Notes: generated from the sequence alone by a model not told the origin. Positions 51,344-60,234 are shown, counted from the stretch's first letter. The stretch: 64,000 bases of DNA from Gemmatirosa kalamazoonensis (GCF_000522985.1 NZ_CP007128.1:3704220-3768219), one strand, 5' to 3'. Translations and numbers: made by a program.

Positions 51344-52530
51344 CCGGACCGACGCTCGCGATCCTCGATCCGTTCAGCGGCATCGCGGGCGACATGATGC
51401 TGGGCGCCCTCGTCGCCGTCGGCCTCGACGCCGACTGGCTGCGGGGGCTCCCGGACGCGCTGCGGCTCGCGGGCGTCCGCGTCCGTGTGCAGGAAGTGCT
51501 GCGCGGGGAGATCGTGTGCTGGAAGGTCGACTTCGACATCCCGGCGCAGCCCCACGGCCGCGGCGTGCGCGAGATCCACGACCTCCTGCAGGCGGCGACC
51601 GGCGTCCCCGGCGTGGTGCTGGCCCGCGCCGAGCAGGTGTTCCAGGTCATCGCCGAACGGGAAGGGGAGATCCACGGCGTCCCGCCCGAGGAGGTGCACC
51701 TGCACGAGGTCGGCGCGGTCGACGCGATCCTCGACATCGTCGGCGCCGTCTGGGGGTTCCACCTCCTCGGCGTCGATCGCGTCCACTGCGGTCCCATCCA
51801 GCTCGGCGACGGGTTCGTTCGCGCCGCCCACGGGATGCTGCCGGTACCGGCTCCGGCGACGCTCCGGATCCTGGAGGGTCTCGCGGTGCGACCCGGTCCG
51901 GACGGTTCGGGGGAACTCGTCACCCCGACCGGGGCCGCGCTCGTGAAGGTCCTGTCGTCCGGTCCGCCGCCACACGAGTACGTTCCCCGCCGCAGCGGCT
52001 TCGGCGCCGGCACGAAGGACTTCCCCGGCCGCGCGAACGCCCTCCGGCTGATCCTCGCGGAGCCTGCGGGACCGGTATACGACGTAGACCGGGAGCCGCT
52101 CGTCCTCCTCGCCGCCGACGTCGATGACGCGACCGGCGAGATGCTCGCCGCGGCGGCAGACGCGCTCCGCGAGGCCGGCGCGCTCGACGTCGTGCTGCTC
52201 CCCACGCTCATGAAGAAGGGGCGCCCGGGCTCCCGCATCGAGGCGCTCTCGCGGCCGGAGCACGCCGACCGGCTCGAGGCGCTCGTGCTCGAGCGCACGT
52301 CCACGATCGGCGTCCGGCGCTCCGAGGTGCTGCGGCGCGCCCTGCCGCGCGAGATCCTCACGGTGCAGGTGGACGGCCATCCGGTCCGCATCAAGGTCGT
52401 CCACACCCCCGACGGCGGCCGCCGCGCGAAGCCGGAATTCGACGACGTGTCGGCCGCGGCGCGCGCCCTGGGCCGGGATCCCCGGCTCGTCTCCGCCCAG
52501 GCGCTGGCCGCGCTGGACGCCGCAGACTAG
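51340..52530 (+). CDS. larC: LarC nickel-insertion protein for the nickel-pincer cofactor
   Basis: LarC (DUF111) inserts nickel into the pyridinium bis-thiocarboxylate cofactor used by lactate racemase-type enzymes. The 396-residue product has the start LAILDPFSGIAGDMMLGALVAVGLD (parts: DPFSGIAGDMMLGAL), EVHLHEVGAVDAILDIVG and GELVTPTGAALVKVL. Both N- and C-terminal halves are in one frame, unlike Lactobacillus, where a frameshift joins LarC1 and LarC2. larA, larB and larE are not in this window. The GTG overlaps thrC (GTGA). Confidence 0.92.
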   Translation: MTGPTLAILDPFSGIAGDMMLGALVAVGLDADWLRGLPDALRLAGVRVRVQEVLRGEIVCWKVDFDIPAQPHGRGVREIHDLLQAATGVPGVVLARAEQVFQVIAEREGEIHGVPPEEVHLHEVGAVDAILDIVGAVWGFHLLGVDRVHCGPIQLGDGFVRAAHGMLPVPAPATLRILEGLAVRPGPDGSGELVTPTGAALVKVLSSGPPPHEYVPRRSGFGAGTKDFPGRANALRLILAEPAGPVYDVDREPLVLLAADVDDATGEMLAAAADALREAGALDVVLLPTLMKKGRPGSRIEALSRPEHADRLEALVLERTSTIGVRRSEVLRRALPREILTVQVDGHPVRIKVVHTPDGGRRAKPEFDDVSAAARALGRDPRLVSAQALAALDAAD

Positions 52531-52680
52531 CTGTCGAACGACGCACGGCAGTGCACGCTAAGTCACTGGCGTGCCTTGATTTCAACATCTGGACCTCGTA
52601 GACTGCGTGAGCCGCCGAGCGCGCGGCGTGGGGAGCCTGGGCGGAGCCGGTTCCCCTTCTTCATAGGCGGAGGGCAGCGC

Positions 52681-53973
52681 GTGGTTCGCGTCTCGAAGGT
52701 GGAAGCCGGCAGCATCGCCGAGGAGCTCGGGATCGTGCCGGGGACGCAGCTCCTGAGCGTCAACGGCCGTGAGCTCGCCGACTTCCTCGACTGGGAGTTC
52801 CTCGGCGCCGACGACGAGCTGGTCATCGAGGCGCGGCTCCCGGACGGCGAGGCGGTCGTCTACGAGGTCGAGCGCGAGCCGGGCGACCCGTTCGGCGTGG
52901 AGCTCGAGCCGCCCACCGTCCGCCGCTGCGCGAACCGCTGCGAGTTCTGCTTCATCGAGGGGCTGCCGAAGGGGCTCCGGAAGAACCTGTACGTCCGCGA
53001 CGACGACTACCGACTGTCGTTCGCCTACGGGAACTTCGCCACGCTCTCGAACCTGAAGGACCGCGACATCGCGCGGATCGTCGAGTACCGCCTGTCGCCG
53101 CTCTATGTCTCGGTGCACGCCACGCCGTGGGAGGCGCGCAAGGTCCTCCTGAACAACCCGCGGGTGCCGAACGTCATCGACCAGCTCACGCGGCTGAAGG
53201 ACGGCGGCATCCAGTACCACTGCCAGATGGTCGTGGTGCCCGGCCTGAACGACGGGGAGGTGCTCGAGGAGTCGTTCACCGATCTCTGGAACCTCGGCGA
53301 CGCGGTGCTCTCGGTCGCCATCGTCCCGGTCGGCACGACGCAGTTCTCCCATCTCTACACCGGGAAGCCGATGGACGCGGAGAACGCGGGCCGGCTGCTC
53401 GACGCCGTCGAGCGGTGGGAGGCACGGGCGCTGGCCGAGCGCGGTGACCGCTGGGTGTTCGCGTCCGACGAGCTGTATCTGCTCGCCGGCCGTGATCTGC
53501 CGGGTGTCGAGCACTATGGCGACTTCGCCCAGATCGAGAACGGCGTCGGCTCCGTCACCGCGCTGCGCCAGCGCGTGGCGGACGGGATCGAGACCCTGCC
53601 GCGGCTCGACGGCAAGCGCATCGGCGTCGTGACGGGGCTTTCGATGGCGCCGCTCATGCCCGCGCTGCTCCAGCAGTTATCTGAGCGGACCGGCGCCCGG
53701 TTCGAGCTGATCGTCGCCGAGAACTCGCTGTTCGGCGTTACCGTGACCACCGCCGGTCTGCTCGTCGGCGCCGACATCCGCCGAGTCCTCGGCGGCCGCG
53801 CGGATCTCGACATGGCACTGATCCCGGCCGAGACGATCAACGACGCCGGGTTGTTCCTGGACGACGAGTCCTTCGTGGCCGTCCGCGAGTCGTTCTCGTT
53901 CCCGGTCTATCCCTCGTACGATTTCATCGACGTGCTCTCGCTCGAGGGCGAGCCGGCGATGCAGGCAGCCTGA
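52681..53973 (+). CDS. DUF512-family radical-SAM-like iron-sulfur protein upstream of der
   Basis: The 430-residue product has a PDZ-like N-terminal domain (VSKVEAGSIAEELGIVPG, SVNGRELADFLDWEFL) and a radical-SAM-type cluster motif CX3CX2C in RRCANRCEFCFIEGLPKG (about residues 82-90). It continues with RKNLYVRDDDYRLSFAYGNF, and the C-terminal DUF512 includes GTTQFSHLYTG and GVVTGLSMAPL. The catalytic role is unknown. The order DUF512-der recurs in Firmicutes, which suggests a ribosome-assembly link. GTG 52681 removes a charged, unconserved N-terminus. The start region from 52531 (150 nt) has no gene. Confidence 0.85.
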   Translation: MVRVSKVEAGSIAEELGIVPGTQLLSVNGRELADFLDWEFLGADDELVIEARLPDGEAVVYEVEREPGDPFGVELEPPTVRRCANRCEFCFIEGLPKGLRKNLYVRDDDYRLSFAYGNFATLSNLKDRDIARIVEYRLSPLYVSVHATPWEARKVLLNNPRVPNVIDQLTRLKDGGIQYHCQMVVVPGLNDGEVLEESFTDLWNLGDAVLSVAIVPVGTTQFSHLYTGKPMDAENAGRLLDAVERWEARALAERGDRWVFASDELYLLAGRDLPGVEHYGDFAQIENGVGSVTALRQRVADGIETLPRLDGKRIGVVTGLSMAPLMPALLQQLSERTGARFELIVAENSLFGVTVTTAGLLVGADIRRVLGGRADLDMALIPAETINDAGLFLDDESFVAVRESFSFPVYPSYDFIDVLSLEGEPAMQAA

Positions 53974-53978
53974 GACTC

Positions 53979-55316
53979 ATGGCAATTCCCGTCGTCGCCC
54001 TCGTGGGGCGGCCCAACGTCGGCAAGTCGGCGCTCTTCAACCGCATCCTCGGCGCGCACACCGCCATCGTCAGCGACGAGGCCGGGACCACGCGCGACCG
54101 CCATTTCGGGCGCGCCGAGTGGAACGGCAAGGCGTTCTGGCTCGTCGACACCGGCGGCATCGTCGAGGACTCGCCGGTCCCGATGGACGTCGAGATCCGC
54201 AAGCAGGTCGTCCAGGCGATCGGCGAGGCGGACCTCGTCGTGTTCGTCGTCGACGCGAAGGTGGGCGCGCATCCGAGCGATGCCCGCGTCGTCGACCTGC
54301 TGCGCGACGCCGGCAAGCCGTGGCTCCTCGTCGCCAACAAGGTCGACAACCCGCAGAGCACCGACTTCTACGAGATGTACCGCCTCGGCGCCGGCGACCC
54401 GATCCCGGTGTCCGCGGCGAACGGCACCGGCTCGGGCGACCTGCTCGACGAGATCACCGACCGGCTGCCCGAGCAGAACGACGAGCTGCCGACGGCGCTC
54501 CGCGTCGCCGTCGTGGGACGGCCCAACGTCGGCAAGTCGTCGTTCGTGAACCGCCTCCTCGGCGAGGAGCGACTGGTCGTCTCCGACATCGCGGGCACCA
54601 CGCGCGACTCGATCGACACGCCGACGCGCTACCACGGACGCGACCTCGTGTTCGTCGACACGGCGGGTCTGCGGCGGCAGTCGAAGGTCGAGGACGGCGT
54701 CGAGTTCTACTCCGGGCTCCGCACGCGCCGCGCGATCGAGAGCTCGGACATCTGCGTGCTCATGGTCGACGCGACGCTCGGCGTCGAGAACCAGGACCTC
54801 AAGATCGCGACGCTCGCCTGGGAGCAGGGGCGGTCGCTGATCCTGGTCGTCAACAAGTGGGACCTGAAGGAGAAGGACGGCAAGACCGCCGACAAGTTCA
54901 AGAAGGACCTCGTCGAGAAGGTGCCGTACTTCGAGTGGGTGCCCATCCTGTACACGTCGGCCGTCACCGGCCAGCGCGTGCACAAGGTGCTCGACGTGAT
55001 CCTCGAGGTGGAGCAGGAGCGCAACAAGCGCATCCCGACGTCGCAGATCAACGAGGCGCTCGAGGAGATGGTGCAGCGCCGGCAGCCGCCGCAGGCCGCG
55101 GGCAACGAGGTGCGGCTGATCTACGCCACGCAGGTGGAGACCGCGCCGCCGTCGATCGCGGTGTTCGGCAACCATCCGGAGCTCGTCGCGGAGCACTACA
55201 TCCGCTACCTGCACAACGGCTTCCGCGAGCGGTACGGCTTCGTCGGCAACCCGCTGCGCATCCTGATGCGCCACAAGAGCGCGCCCGCGAGCGACCACCG
55301 TCGCGTACGGGCATGA
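53979..55316 (+). CDS. der: Ribosome-assembly GTPase Der (EngA)
   Basis: Der has two tandem G domains and assists 50S assembly. The 445-residue product has G1 motifs LVGRPNVGKSALFNR (about 7-20) and VVGRPNVGKSSFVNR (about 178-192), with DTGGI and DTAGLR for G3 and NKVD and NKWDL for G4. A C-terminal KH-like domain ends GNPLRILMRHK. It starts 5 nt after the DUF512 gene and its stop overlaps plsY. Confidence 0.96.
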   Translation: MAIPVVALVGRPNVGKSALFNRILGAHTAIVSDEAGTTRDRHFGRAEWNGKAFWLVDTGGIVEDSPVPMDVEIRKQVVQAIGEADLVVFVVDAKVGAHPSDARVVDLLRDAGKPWLLVANKVDNPQSTDFYEMYRLGAGDPIPVSAANGTGSGDLLDEITDRLPEQNDELPTALRVAVVGRPNVGKSSFVNRLLGEERLVVSDIAGTTRDSIDTPTRYHGRDLVFVDTAGLRRQSKVEDGVEFYSGLRTRRAIESSDICVLMVDATLGVENQDLKIATLAWEQGRSLILVVNKWDLKEKDGKTADKFKKDLVEKVPYFEWVPILYTSAVTGQRVHKVLDVILEVEQERNKRIPTSQINEALEEMVQRRQPPQAAGNEVRLIYATQVETAPPSIAVFGNHPELVAEHYIRYLHNGFRERYGFVGNPLRILMRHKSAPASDHRRVRA

Positions 55317-55948
55317 CCGACGCCGCGCTGCTCGCCGCCGGCCTCGCCGCGTCGTACGCGGCCGGCTCGATCCCCACCGCCTATCTCGCGGGGAAGGCGA
55401 AAGGCGTGGACCTCAGGAAGCACGGCTCGGGCAACCTCGGCGCCACGAACGCGTGGCGGGTGCTCGGCTGGCGCGTCGGGCTGGCCGTATACGCCGTAGA
55501 TACGCTGAAGGGCTTTCTTCCCGTGTTTCTCCTCCCGCGGCCCGTGGCGCACGCGGAGCTGGCGGCGATCGCGTACGGCGTCGCGGCCATCGTCGGCCAC
55601 GTGCGACCGGTCTTCCTCGGCTTCCAGAAGGGAGGGAAGGGCGTCGCGACGGCGGGCGGGGTGTTCCTCGCGCTCGCTCCCCTGCCGTTCGTCATCGCGC
55701 TCGGCGTGTTCCTCGGCGTCTTTCTCGCCACCGGCTACGTCTCCGCCGGATCGCTCTCGGCCGCCGTCGCGCTGCCGTTCGCGCTGTTCGTGTACGTCGG
55801 ACGACCGAGTCCCACGGTCATCCTCGCGCTGCTCGTCGCCCTGTTCGTCTTCTGGACGCACCGCGCGAACATCGGCCGTCTGCGGCGCGGGGAGGAGAGC
55901 CGGTTCCGCATCGGCCGCCGCGCGACGTCGGAGGGCACGCCGCGGTGA
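55313..55948 (+). CDS. plsY: Glycerol-3-phosphate acyltransferase PlsY
   Basis: PlsY transfers acyl groups from acyl-phosphate to glycerol-3-phosphate in the inner membrane. The 211-residue protein has about five membrane helices and the three PlsY motifs: YAAGSIPTAYLAGK, GSGNLGATNAWRVLG, and GHVRPVFLGFQKGGKGVAT. The last 20 residues form a basic cytosolic tail. ATG 55313 overlaps the der stop, and gpsA overlaps its stop. der-plsY-gpsA is a common order; gpsA supplies the substrate. Confidence 0.95.
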   Translation: MTDAALLAAGLAASYAAGSIPTAYLAGKAKGVDLRKHGSGNLGATNAWRVLGWRVGLAVYAVDTLKGFLPVFLLPRPVAHAELAAIAYGVAAIVGHVRPVFLGFQKGGKGVATAGGVFLALAPLPFVIALGVFLGVFLATGYVSAGSLSAAVALPFALFVYVGRPSPTVILALLVALFVFWTHRANIGRLRRGEESRFRIGRRATSEGTPR

Positions 55949-56961
55949 CGGCGCCCGACGGCACGAAGCGGTGCGCCGTCGTCGGCGGCGGCGCGTGGGG
56001 CACCGCGCTCGCCGATCTGCTCGCGCGCAACGGTCACGACACCGTGCTGTGGGCGCGCGAGGAAGACGTCGTCGATTCCATCAACGCGCGCCACGAGAAC
56101 GCCCGCTTCCTCGCGCGCTTCCCGCTCGCGCCGTCGCTGCGCGCCACGCACCAGATGCGCGCGGCCGTCGCCGACCGCGACCTCGTGATCTTCGCGCCGC
56201 CGTCGCACGTGCTGCGCGACGTCGCGTCCCAGTGCGCCGACGCCGTGGCGCGCGGCGCGACGCTGGCCGTGGCGAGCAAGGGCGTCGAGCGCGAGACCCT
56301 GAAGCTGATGACCGACGTCGTGGCCGACTGCGTCCCCGGCCGACCGGTCGTCGCGATCTCGGGTCCGAGCTTCGCCTCCGAGGTCGCGTCGCGCCAGCCG
56401 ACGGCCATCGTCGCCGCGTCCGACGATCGCGAGGCGGCGCATCTCACGCAGCGCGCGCTCAGCTCCACGGAGTTCCGCGTCTACACGCACGACGACGTGA
56501 TCGGCGTCGAGCTGGGAGGCGCGCTGAAGAACGTCATGGCGCTCGCCACCGGCATCCTCGAGGGGCTCGGGCTCGGCTTCAACTCGCGCGCCGCGCTCAT
56601 CACGCGCGGCCTCGCGGAGATGACGCGGCTCGGCGTCGCGATCGGTGCGCAGCCGGCCACGTTCGCCGGTCTCGCGGGACTGGGCGATCTCGTGCTGACG
56701 TGCACCGGTGCGCTCAGTCGCAACCGCTCGCTCGGCGAGGAGATCGGCCGCGGCAAGCCGCTCGACGAGGCGCTCTCCGGCCGCGAGACCGTGGCGGAGG
56801 GCGTGCTCAACACGCAGAGCGCGCGCGCGCTCGCCGAGCGCGCCGACGTCGAGATGCCGATCGTGAACGCGGTGCACTGCATCCTGTTCGAGGGCACGCC
56901 CGTGAAGCAGGCGGTGAGCGACCTCATGTCCCGCGAGCTCCGCGCGGAGCAGGACGACTGA
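55945..56961 (+). CDS. gpsA: Glycerol-3-phosphate dehydrogenase (NAD(P)+)
   Basis: GpsA reduces dihydroxyacetone phosphate to sn-glycerol-3-phosphate for phospholipids. The 338-residue product has the Rossmann start CAVVGGGAWGTALADLLARNG, SKGVERETLKLM, ISGPSFASEVA, the catalytic Lys in VIGVELGGALKNVMALATGI and the FNSRAALITRGLAEM motif. The GTG overlaps plsY by 4 nt (GTGA). A merR-type gene starts 3 nt later. Confidence 0.95.
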   Translation: MTAPDGTKRCAVVGGGAWGTALADLLARNGHDTVLWAREEDVVDSINARHENARFLARFPLAPSLRATHQMRAAVADRDLVIFAPPSHVLRDVASQCADAVARGATLAVASKGVERETLKLMTDVVADCVPGRPVVAISGPSFASEVASRQPTAIVAASDDREAAHLTQRALSSTEFRVYTHDDVIGVELGGALKNVMALATGILEGLGLGFNSRAALITRGLAEMTRLGVAIGAQPATFAGLAGLGDLVLTCTGALSRNRSLGEEIGRGKPLDEALSGRETVAEGVLNTQSARALAERADVEMPIVNAVHCILFEGTPVKQAVSDLMSRELRAEQDD

Positions 56962-56964
56962 GCC

Positions 56965-57507
56965 ATGACGAGACCGCGCGACCCCGACGACGTGCAGACG
57001 GCCGCTCGCGCCGCGACGCCGCGTCGCGCCATGCGCGCCATCGACGAGGCGGTGCAGGAGTACTTCTCCATCGGCGAGGTCTGTCAGCTCACCGACCTCA
57101 AGCCGCACGTGCTGCGGTACTGGGAGAGCCAGTTCCGCATCCTGAATCCGGCGAAGAACCGGTCGGGCAATCGCGTCTACGCGCGACGCGAGGTGGAGCT
57201 CGTGCTGCTCGTGAAGCACCTGCTCTACACCGAGAAGTTCACCATCGACGGCGCGCGTCAGCGGCTCGAGCAGCACCGCCGCACCGGCGAGCTGCGCACC
57301 GCGGCGCGGTCGGCGCTCGCCGTGGAGACGATCGCGCTGCTCGAGCGCGAGCTGCGTGACATCGCGGGCGTGCTGGATGGACGCGTCCCACCGGGCACGC
57401 GGACCGACGACCCGTCGCACTTCGCGACGAGTGCGGAGCCCGAGCCACTCGCGCTCGACGCGCGCCCGGCCGACGCGCTGCGCACGCAGGACGAGGCGGA
57501 GGAGTAG
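56965..57507 (+). CDS. MerR-family transcriptional regulator
   Basis: The 180-residue product has a 30-residue N-terminal extension, then the MerR winged HTH: YFSIGEVCQLTDLKPHVLRYWESQF, given in parts as FSIGEVCQLTDLKPHVL and RYWESQFRI. RSGNRVYARREVELVLLV follows, then a helical region TEKFTIDGARQRLEQHR. The C-terminal acidic tail has no Cys metal pair, so it is not a classic metal sensor. Such lone MerR proteins often regulate envelope or developmental genes; its target is not seen. It starts 3 nt after gpsA. Confidence 0.88.
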   Translation: MTRPRDPDDVQTAARAATPRRAMRAIDEAVQEYFSIGEVCQLTDLKPHVLRYWESQFRILNPAKNRSGNRVYARREVELVLLVKHLLYTEKFTIDGARQRLEQHRRTGELRTAARSALAVETIALLERELRDIAGVLDGRVPPGTRTDDPSHFATSAEPEPLALDARPADALRTQDEAEE

Positions 57508-57612
57508 CGCTGGTACCGGGCGTGCACGCGTCGGCGCGGCGGCCCGGTTAGATTGCCGCGCGGATGGAGCGGCAGGCGGCCGGCCGCTCGTGACGACTGA
57601 CCGGTTGCCTGC

Positions 57613-58374
57613 ATGCGGCTCCTCTGCACGAACGACGACGGAATCCTCGCCCACGGTCTAGAGACGCTCGTCCGCGCCGCCGAGCCGCTCGGTGAGGTCC
57701 ACGTCGTGGCACCCGACCGCGAGCAGAGCGCGACCAGCCACTCCCTCACGCTCCACCATCCGGTGCGCCCGGTGCAGCGCGGCGACCGCCGGTGGCAGGT
57801 CGATGGTACTCCGACCGACTGCGTGCTCCTCGCCGTCGAAGCGCTCATGCCCGAGCGGCCCGACTTCGTGCTCAGCGGCGTGAACCACGGCCAGAACATG
57901 GGCGACGACGTGCTGTATTCGGGGACCGTCGCCGCCGCGATGGAGGGGCTCTCCCTCGGGATCCCATCCATTGCGGTATCGTTCGCGTGGCGCGACCTGC
58001 GCGCGGACACGCAGAAGCTGGCCGAGCAGGCGGAGCTCCTGCGGTCGCTGCTGCAGCACCTCGTGTCGTTGCCGAACTATCCGCGCGACACGCTGTTCAA
58101 CGTGAACCTGCCGCCGCTGTCGGCGGGTGACATCAAGGGTGTGAAGCTTACGCGCCTCGGGCGCCGCGTGTATTCGAACTCGCTCACGCCGATGAGCGAC
58201 CCGTGGGGCCGGCGCATCTACTGGATCGGCGGTGGATCCGCGGAGTGGAGCGGGGAGGCGGACTCCGACTTCCAGGCGGTGCGCGACGGCTACGTGTCGG
58301 TGACGCCGCTCCACCTCGACCTGACCCACTTCGACGTGCTGTCGTCCGCGGAGGCCTGGTGGCGGGAACTGTAG
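57613..58374 (+). CDS. surE: 5'/3'-nucleotidase SurE
   Basis: SurE is a metal-dependent survival phosphatase acting on nucleoside monophosphates. The 253-residue product starts MRLLCTNDDGILAHGLETLV with the metal-binding TNDDG, followed by VVAPDREQSATSHSLTLH and VLSGVNHGQNMGDDVLYSGTVAAAMEG. A -10-like TTAGATT lies at 57548, about 60 nt upstream. The 3' end overlaps pcm by 16 nt; surE-pcm is a conserved pair linked to stress survival. Confidence 0.95.
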   Translation: MRLLCTNDDGILAHGLETLVRAAEPLGEVHVVAPDREQSATSHSLTLHHPVRPVQRGDRRWQVDGTPTDCVLLAVEALMPERPDFVLSGVNHGQNMGDDVLYSGTVAAAMEGLSLGIPSIAVSFAWRDLRADTQKLAEQAELLRSLLQHLVSLPNYPRDTLFNVNLPPLSAGDIKGVKLTRLGRRVYSNSLTPMSDPWGRRIYWIGGGSAEWSGEADSDFQAVRDGYVSVTPLHLDLTHFDVLSSAEAWWREL

Positions 58375-59018
58375 GCGGCGCCGAGTTCCGTGGTCCGCGA
58401 CGGCGCCTCATCGAGACGCTGCAGGCGAACGGCATCACCGACCTCTCGGTCCTCCACGCGGTGGACGCCGTGCCGCGCCACGCGTTCGTTCCGAGCGCGG
58501 TCGCGCACAGAGCGTACGAGGATTCCGCGCTGCCGATCGGCAACGGCCAGACGATCTCGCAGCCCACGGTGCATGCGCGCTCGCTCCAGGAGATGCGCCT
58601 GACCGGACGCGAGAAGGTCCTCGAGATCGGCACCGGGTCCGGCTATCAGACGGCGCTGCTCGCCCAGCTGGCCGCCCAGGTCTTCTCCATCGAGCGCATG
58701 CCGGCGCTGCTCGACCGAGCGCGCGACACGTTGCAGCAGCTGGGCATCCGCAACGTGTCGCTGCTGCTCGGCGATGGCACGCTGGGATGGACCACGTACG
58801 CGCCGTACGACGCGATCGTCGTGGGCGCTGCAGCCCCGGACGTTCCGCAGCCGTACCTCGACCAGCTGGCGGAGGGCGGACGCCTGGTGATCCCGGTCGG
58901 CGATCGCGAGGAGCAGATGCTTACGGTGTATACCAAGCGAGGCGGGCAGATCGACAAGCGCGAGGTGGGCCCGGTGCGGTTCGTTCCGCTGCTCGGCGCG
59001 TACGGCTGGGGCACCTGA
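58359..59018 (+). CDS. pcm: Protein-L-isoaspartate O-methyltransferase
   Basis: Pcm methylates abnormal isoaspartyl residues to allow repair. The 219-residue product has the N-terminal AVDAVPRHAFVPSAVAHRAYED, the typical ALPIGNGQTISQPTVHARSLQ and the SAM-binding motif KVLEIGTGSGYQTALLAQL. The C-terminal GGRLVIPVGDREEQML is also typical. GTG 58359 overlaps the surE stop, which fits the conserved surE-pcm arrangement. Confidence 0.94.
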   Translation: MAGTVGGAEFRGPRRRLIETLQANGITDLSVLHAVDAVPRHAFVPSAVAHRAYEDSALPIGNGQTISQPTVHARSLQEMRLTGREKVLEIGTGSGYQTALLAQLAAQVFSIERMPALLDRARDTLQQLGIRNVSLLLGDGTLGWTTYAPYDAIVVGAAAPDVPQPYLDQLAEGGRLVIPVGDREEQMLTVYTKRGGQIDKREVGPVRFVPLLGAYGWGT

Positions 59019-59028
59019 CGGCGCACCG

Positions 59029-59319
59029 GTGGGCGACGACCGGATCCGCCAGCGGCTCGTCGTCTCCGGCCGCGTCCAAGGCGTCGGCTTCCGCCGCTAC
59101 GTCGAGCGCGCCGCCCACCGCCGCGGCGTCGCCGGCTGGGTGAAGAACCGGCCCGACGGCGGCGTGGAGATCCTCGTCGAGGGGCCGCGCACCGCGCTCG
59201 ACGGGCTGACGGCCGACGTTCGCCACGGCCCGCCGGGAGCGCACGTGCTGGACATCCAGGCGTCGGCCGCGGGCGGGGACGAGCCGCTGCCGCGCCCGTT
59301 CGCGATCCACCGTGGGTGA
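59029..59319 (+). CDS. acyP: Acylphosphatase
   Basis: AcyP hydrolyses acyl-phosphates. The 96-residue product has the catalytic Arg in GRVQGVGFRRYVERAA and Asn in GWVKNRPDGGVEILVEG, both conserved. Length is typical. GTG 59029 is 11 nt after pcm. It could relate to PlsY, whose acyl-phosphate donor it can in principle hydrolyse, but that is speculation. Confidence 0.93.
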   Translation: MGDDRIRQRLVVSGRVQGVGFRRYVERAAHRRGVAGWVKNRPDGGVEILVEGPRTALDGLTADVRHGPPGAHVLDIQASAAGGDEPLPRPFAIHRG

Positions 59320-59331
59320 CCGGAGCCGGCC

Positions 59332-59880
59332 ATGAATCCGTCGTCCGCAACGGACCCCGAGCTCGTGGCCGCGGCGCTGGCCGCGCTCCGCGACGTCGCC
59401 GATTTCCCGCGGCCCGGCATCCGATTCAAGGACATCACGCCGCTGCTCGGCGATGCCGCGCTGTTCGCGCGGCTCACGCGGGCGATGGCCAAGCCGTTCG
59501 AGGCCATGGCGATAAGCCATGTCGCCGGGATCGAGAGCCGCGGCTTCATCCTCGGCGCACCCGTGGCCCAGCACCTGGACGCCGGGTTCATACCGCTCCG
59601 GAAGCCGGGAAAGCTCCCGCACCGCACGCGCCGGGTGGAGTACGCTCTGGAGTACGGCACCGACGCGCTCGAGGCGCACGCCGACGCATGTGGGGAGGGC
59701 GGCTCGGTCCTGCTCGTGGACGACGTCCTGGCCACCGGCGGCACGGCCGCGGCGGCGGTGGAGCTGCTGGAAGGCCTCGGCGCGACGGTGGTGGGCTGCT
59801 CGTTCCTGCTGGCGATCGACGCGCTGGGGGGCGCCGGCCGGCTGCCCGGCCGCCGATTCGAGACCGTGCTTCACGTCTGA
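59332..59880 (+). CDS. apt: Adenine phosphoribosyltransferase
   Basis: Apt salvages adenine to AMP using PRPP. The 182-residue product has DFPRPGIRFKDITPLLGDAA, the family motif GIESRGFILGAPVA, the flexible-loop region and the PRPP motif VLLVDDVLATGGTAAAAVELL. Length and all motifs are normal. It ends the surE-pcm-acyP-apt run. Confidence 0.95.
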   Translation: MNPSSATDPELVAAALAALRDVADFPRPGIRFKDITPLLGDAALFARLTRAMAKPFEAMAISHVAGIESRGFILGAPVAQHLDAGFIPLRKPGKLPHRTRRVEYALEYGTDALEAHADACGEGGSVLLVDDVLATGGTAAAAVELLEGLGATVVGCSFLLAIDALGGAGRLPGRRFETVLHV

Positions 59881-59887
59881 GGTCGTC

Positions 59888-59917
59888 GCGGACGGCGCCG
59901 TAGCGGACGGCGCCGTA
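59888..59917 (+). repeat. Perfect 15-bp tandem duplication downstream of apt
   Basis: GCGGACGGCGCCGTA occurs twice head to tail (59888-59902 and 59903-59917), starting 7 nt after the apt stop and before tRNA-Arg. Each copy contains the palindrome GGCGCC. It may be a recent slippage duplication; no function is seen. Confidence 0.9.
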
Positions 59918-59970
59918 TCCGACCAGCCCCGGACAGCGTTAGATTCCGGTGCCCGAAGGTGGGCGCGCCA

Positions 59971-60044
59971 GCCCCCGTAGCTCAGTTGGATAGAGCGACG
60001 GTTTCCTAAACCGCAGGTCGCGCGTTCGAGTCGCGCCGGGGGCA
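59971..60044 (+). tRNA. tRNA-Arg (CCT anticodon)
   Basis: The acceptor stem GCCCCCG pairs with CGGGGGC. The anticodon loop TTCCTAA gives CCT, and the T arm has CGCGTTCGAGTCGCG. The discriminator is A at 60044 with no encoded CCA. A -10-like TTAGATT lies at 59939-59945, about 25 nt upstream. Confidence 0.94.
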
Positions 60045-60063
60045 TTCAGGGGAGGTACGCCAC

Positions 60064-60092
60064 TCGACGTATCTCTCGCTACCACATACCTT
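60064..60092 (+). promoter_or_regulatory. Possible promoter of the TPR-protein gene
   Basis: TCGACG (60064-60069) and TACCTT (60087-60092) have a 17-bp spacer, about 140 nt upstream of the ATG at 60235. The match is moderate. Confidence 0.35.
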
Positions 60093-60234
60093 TCGATGCT
60101 GGTCCCGAGCGGCGTGACGCCGTCGATGGGGCCGCCCGCCCGCGTCGGCCGCCCGTGCCGGCGATCACCCGAATCGAAGCCGCCGGGCAGCTCTCGTCTC
60201 CCGCGTTGCCGCTTCCCAGTCCGCAGCTCCCGTC

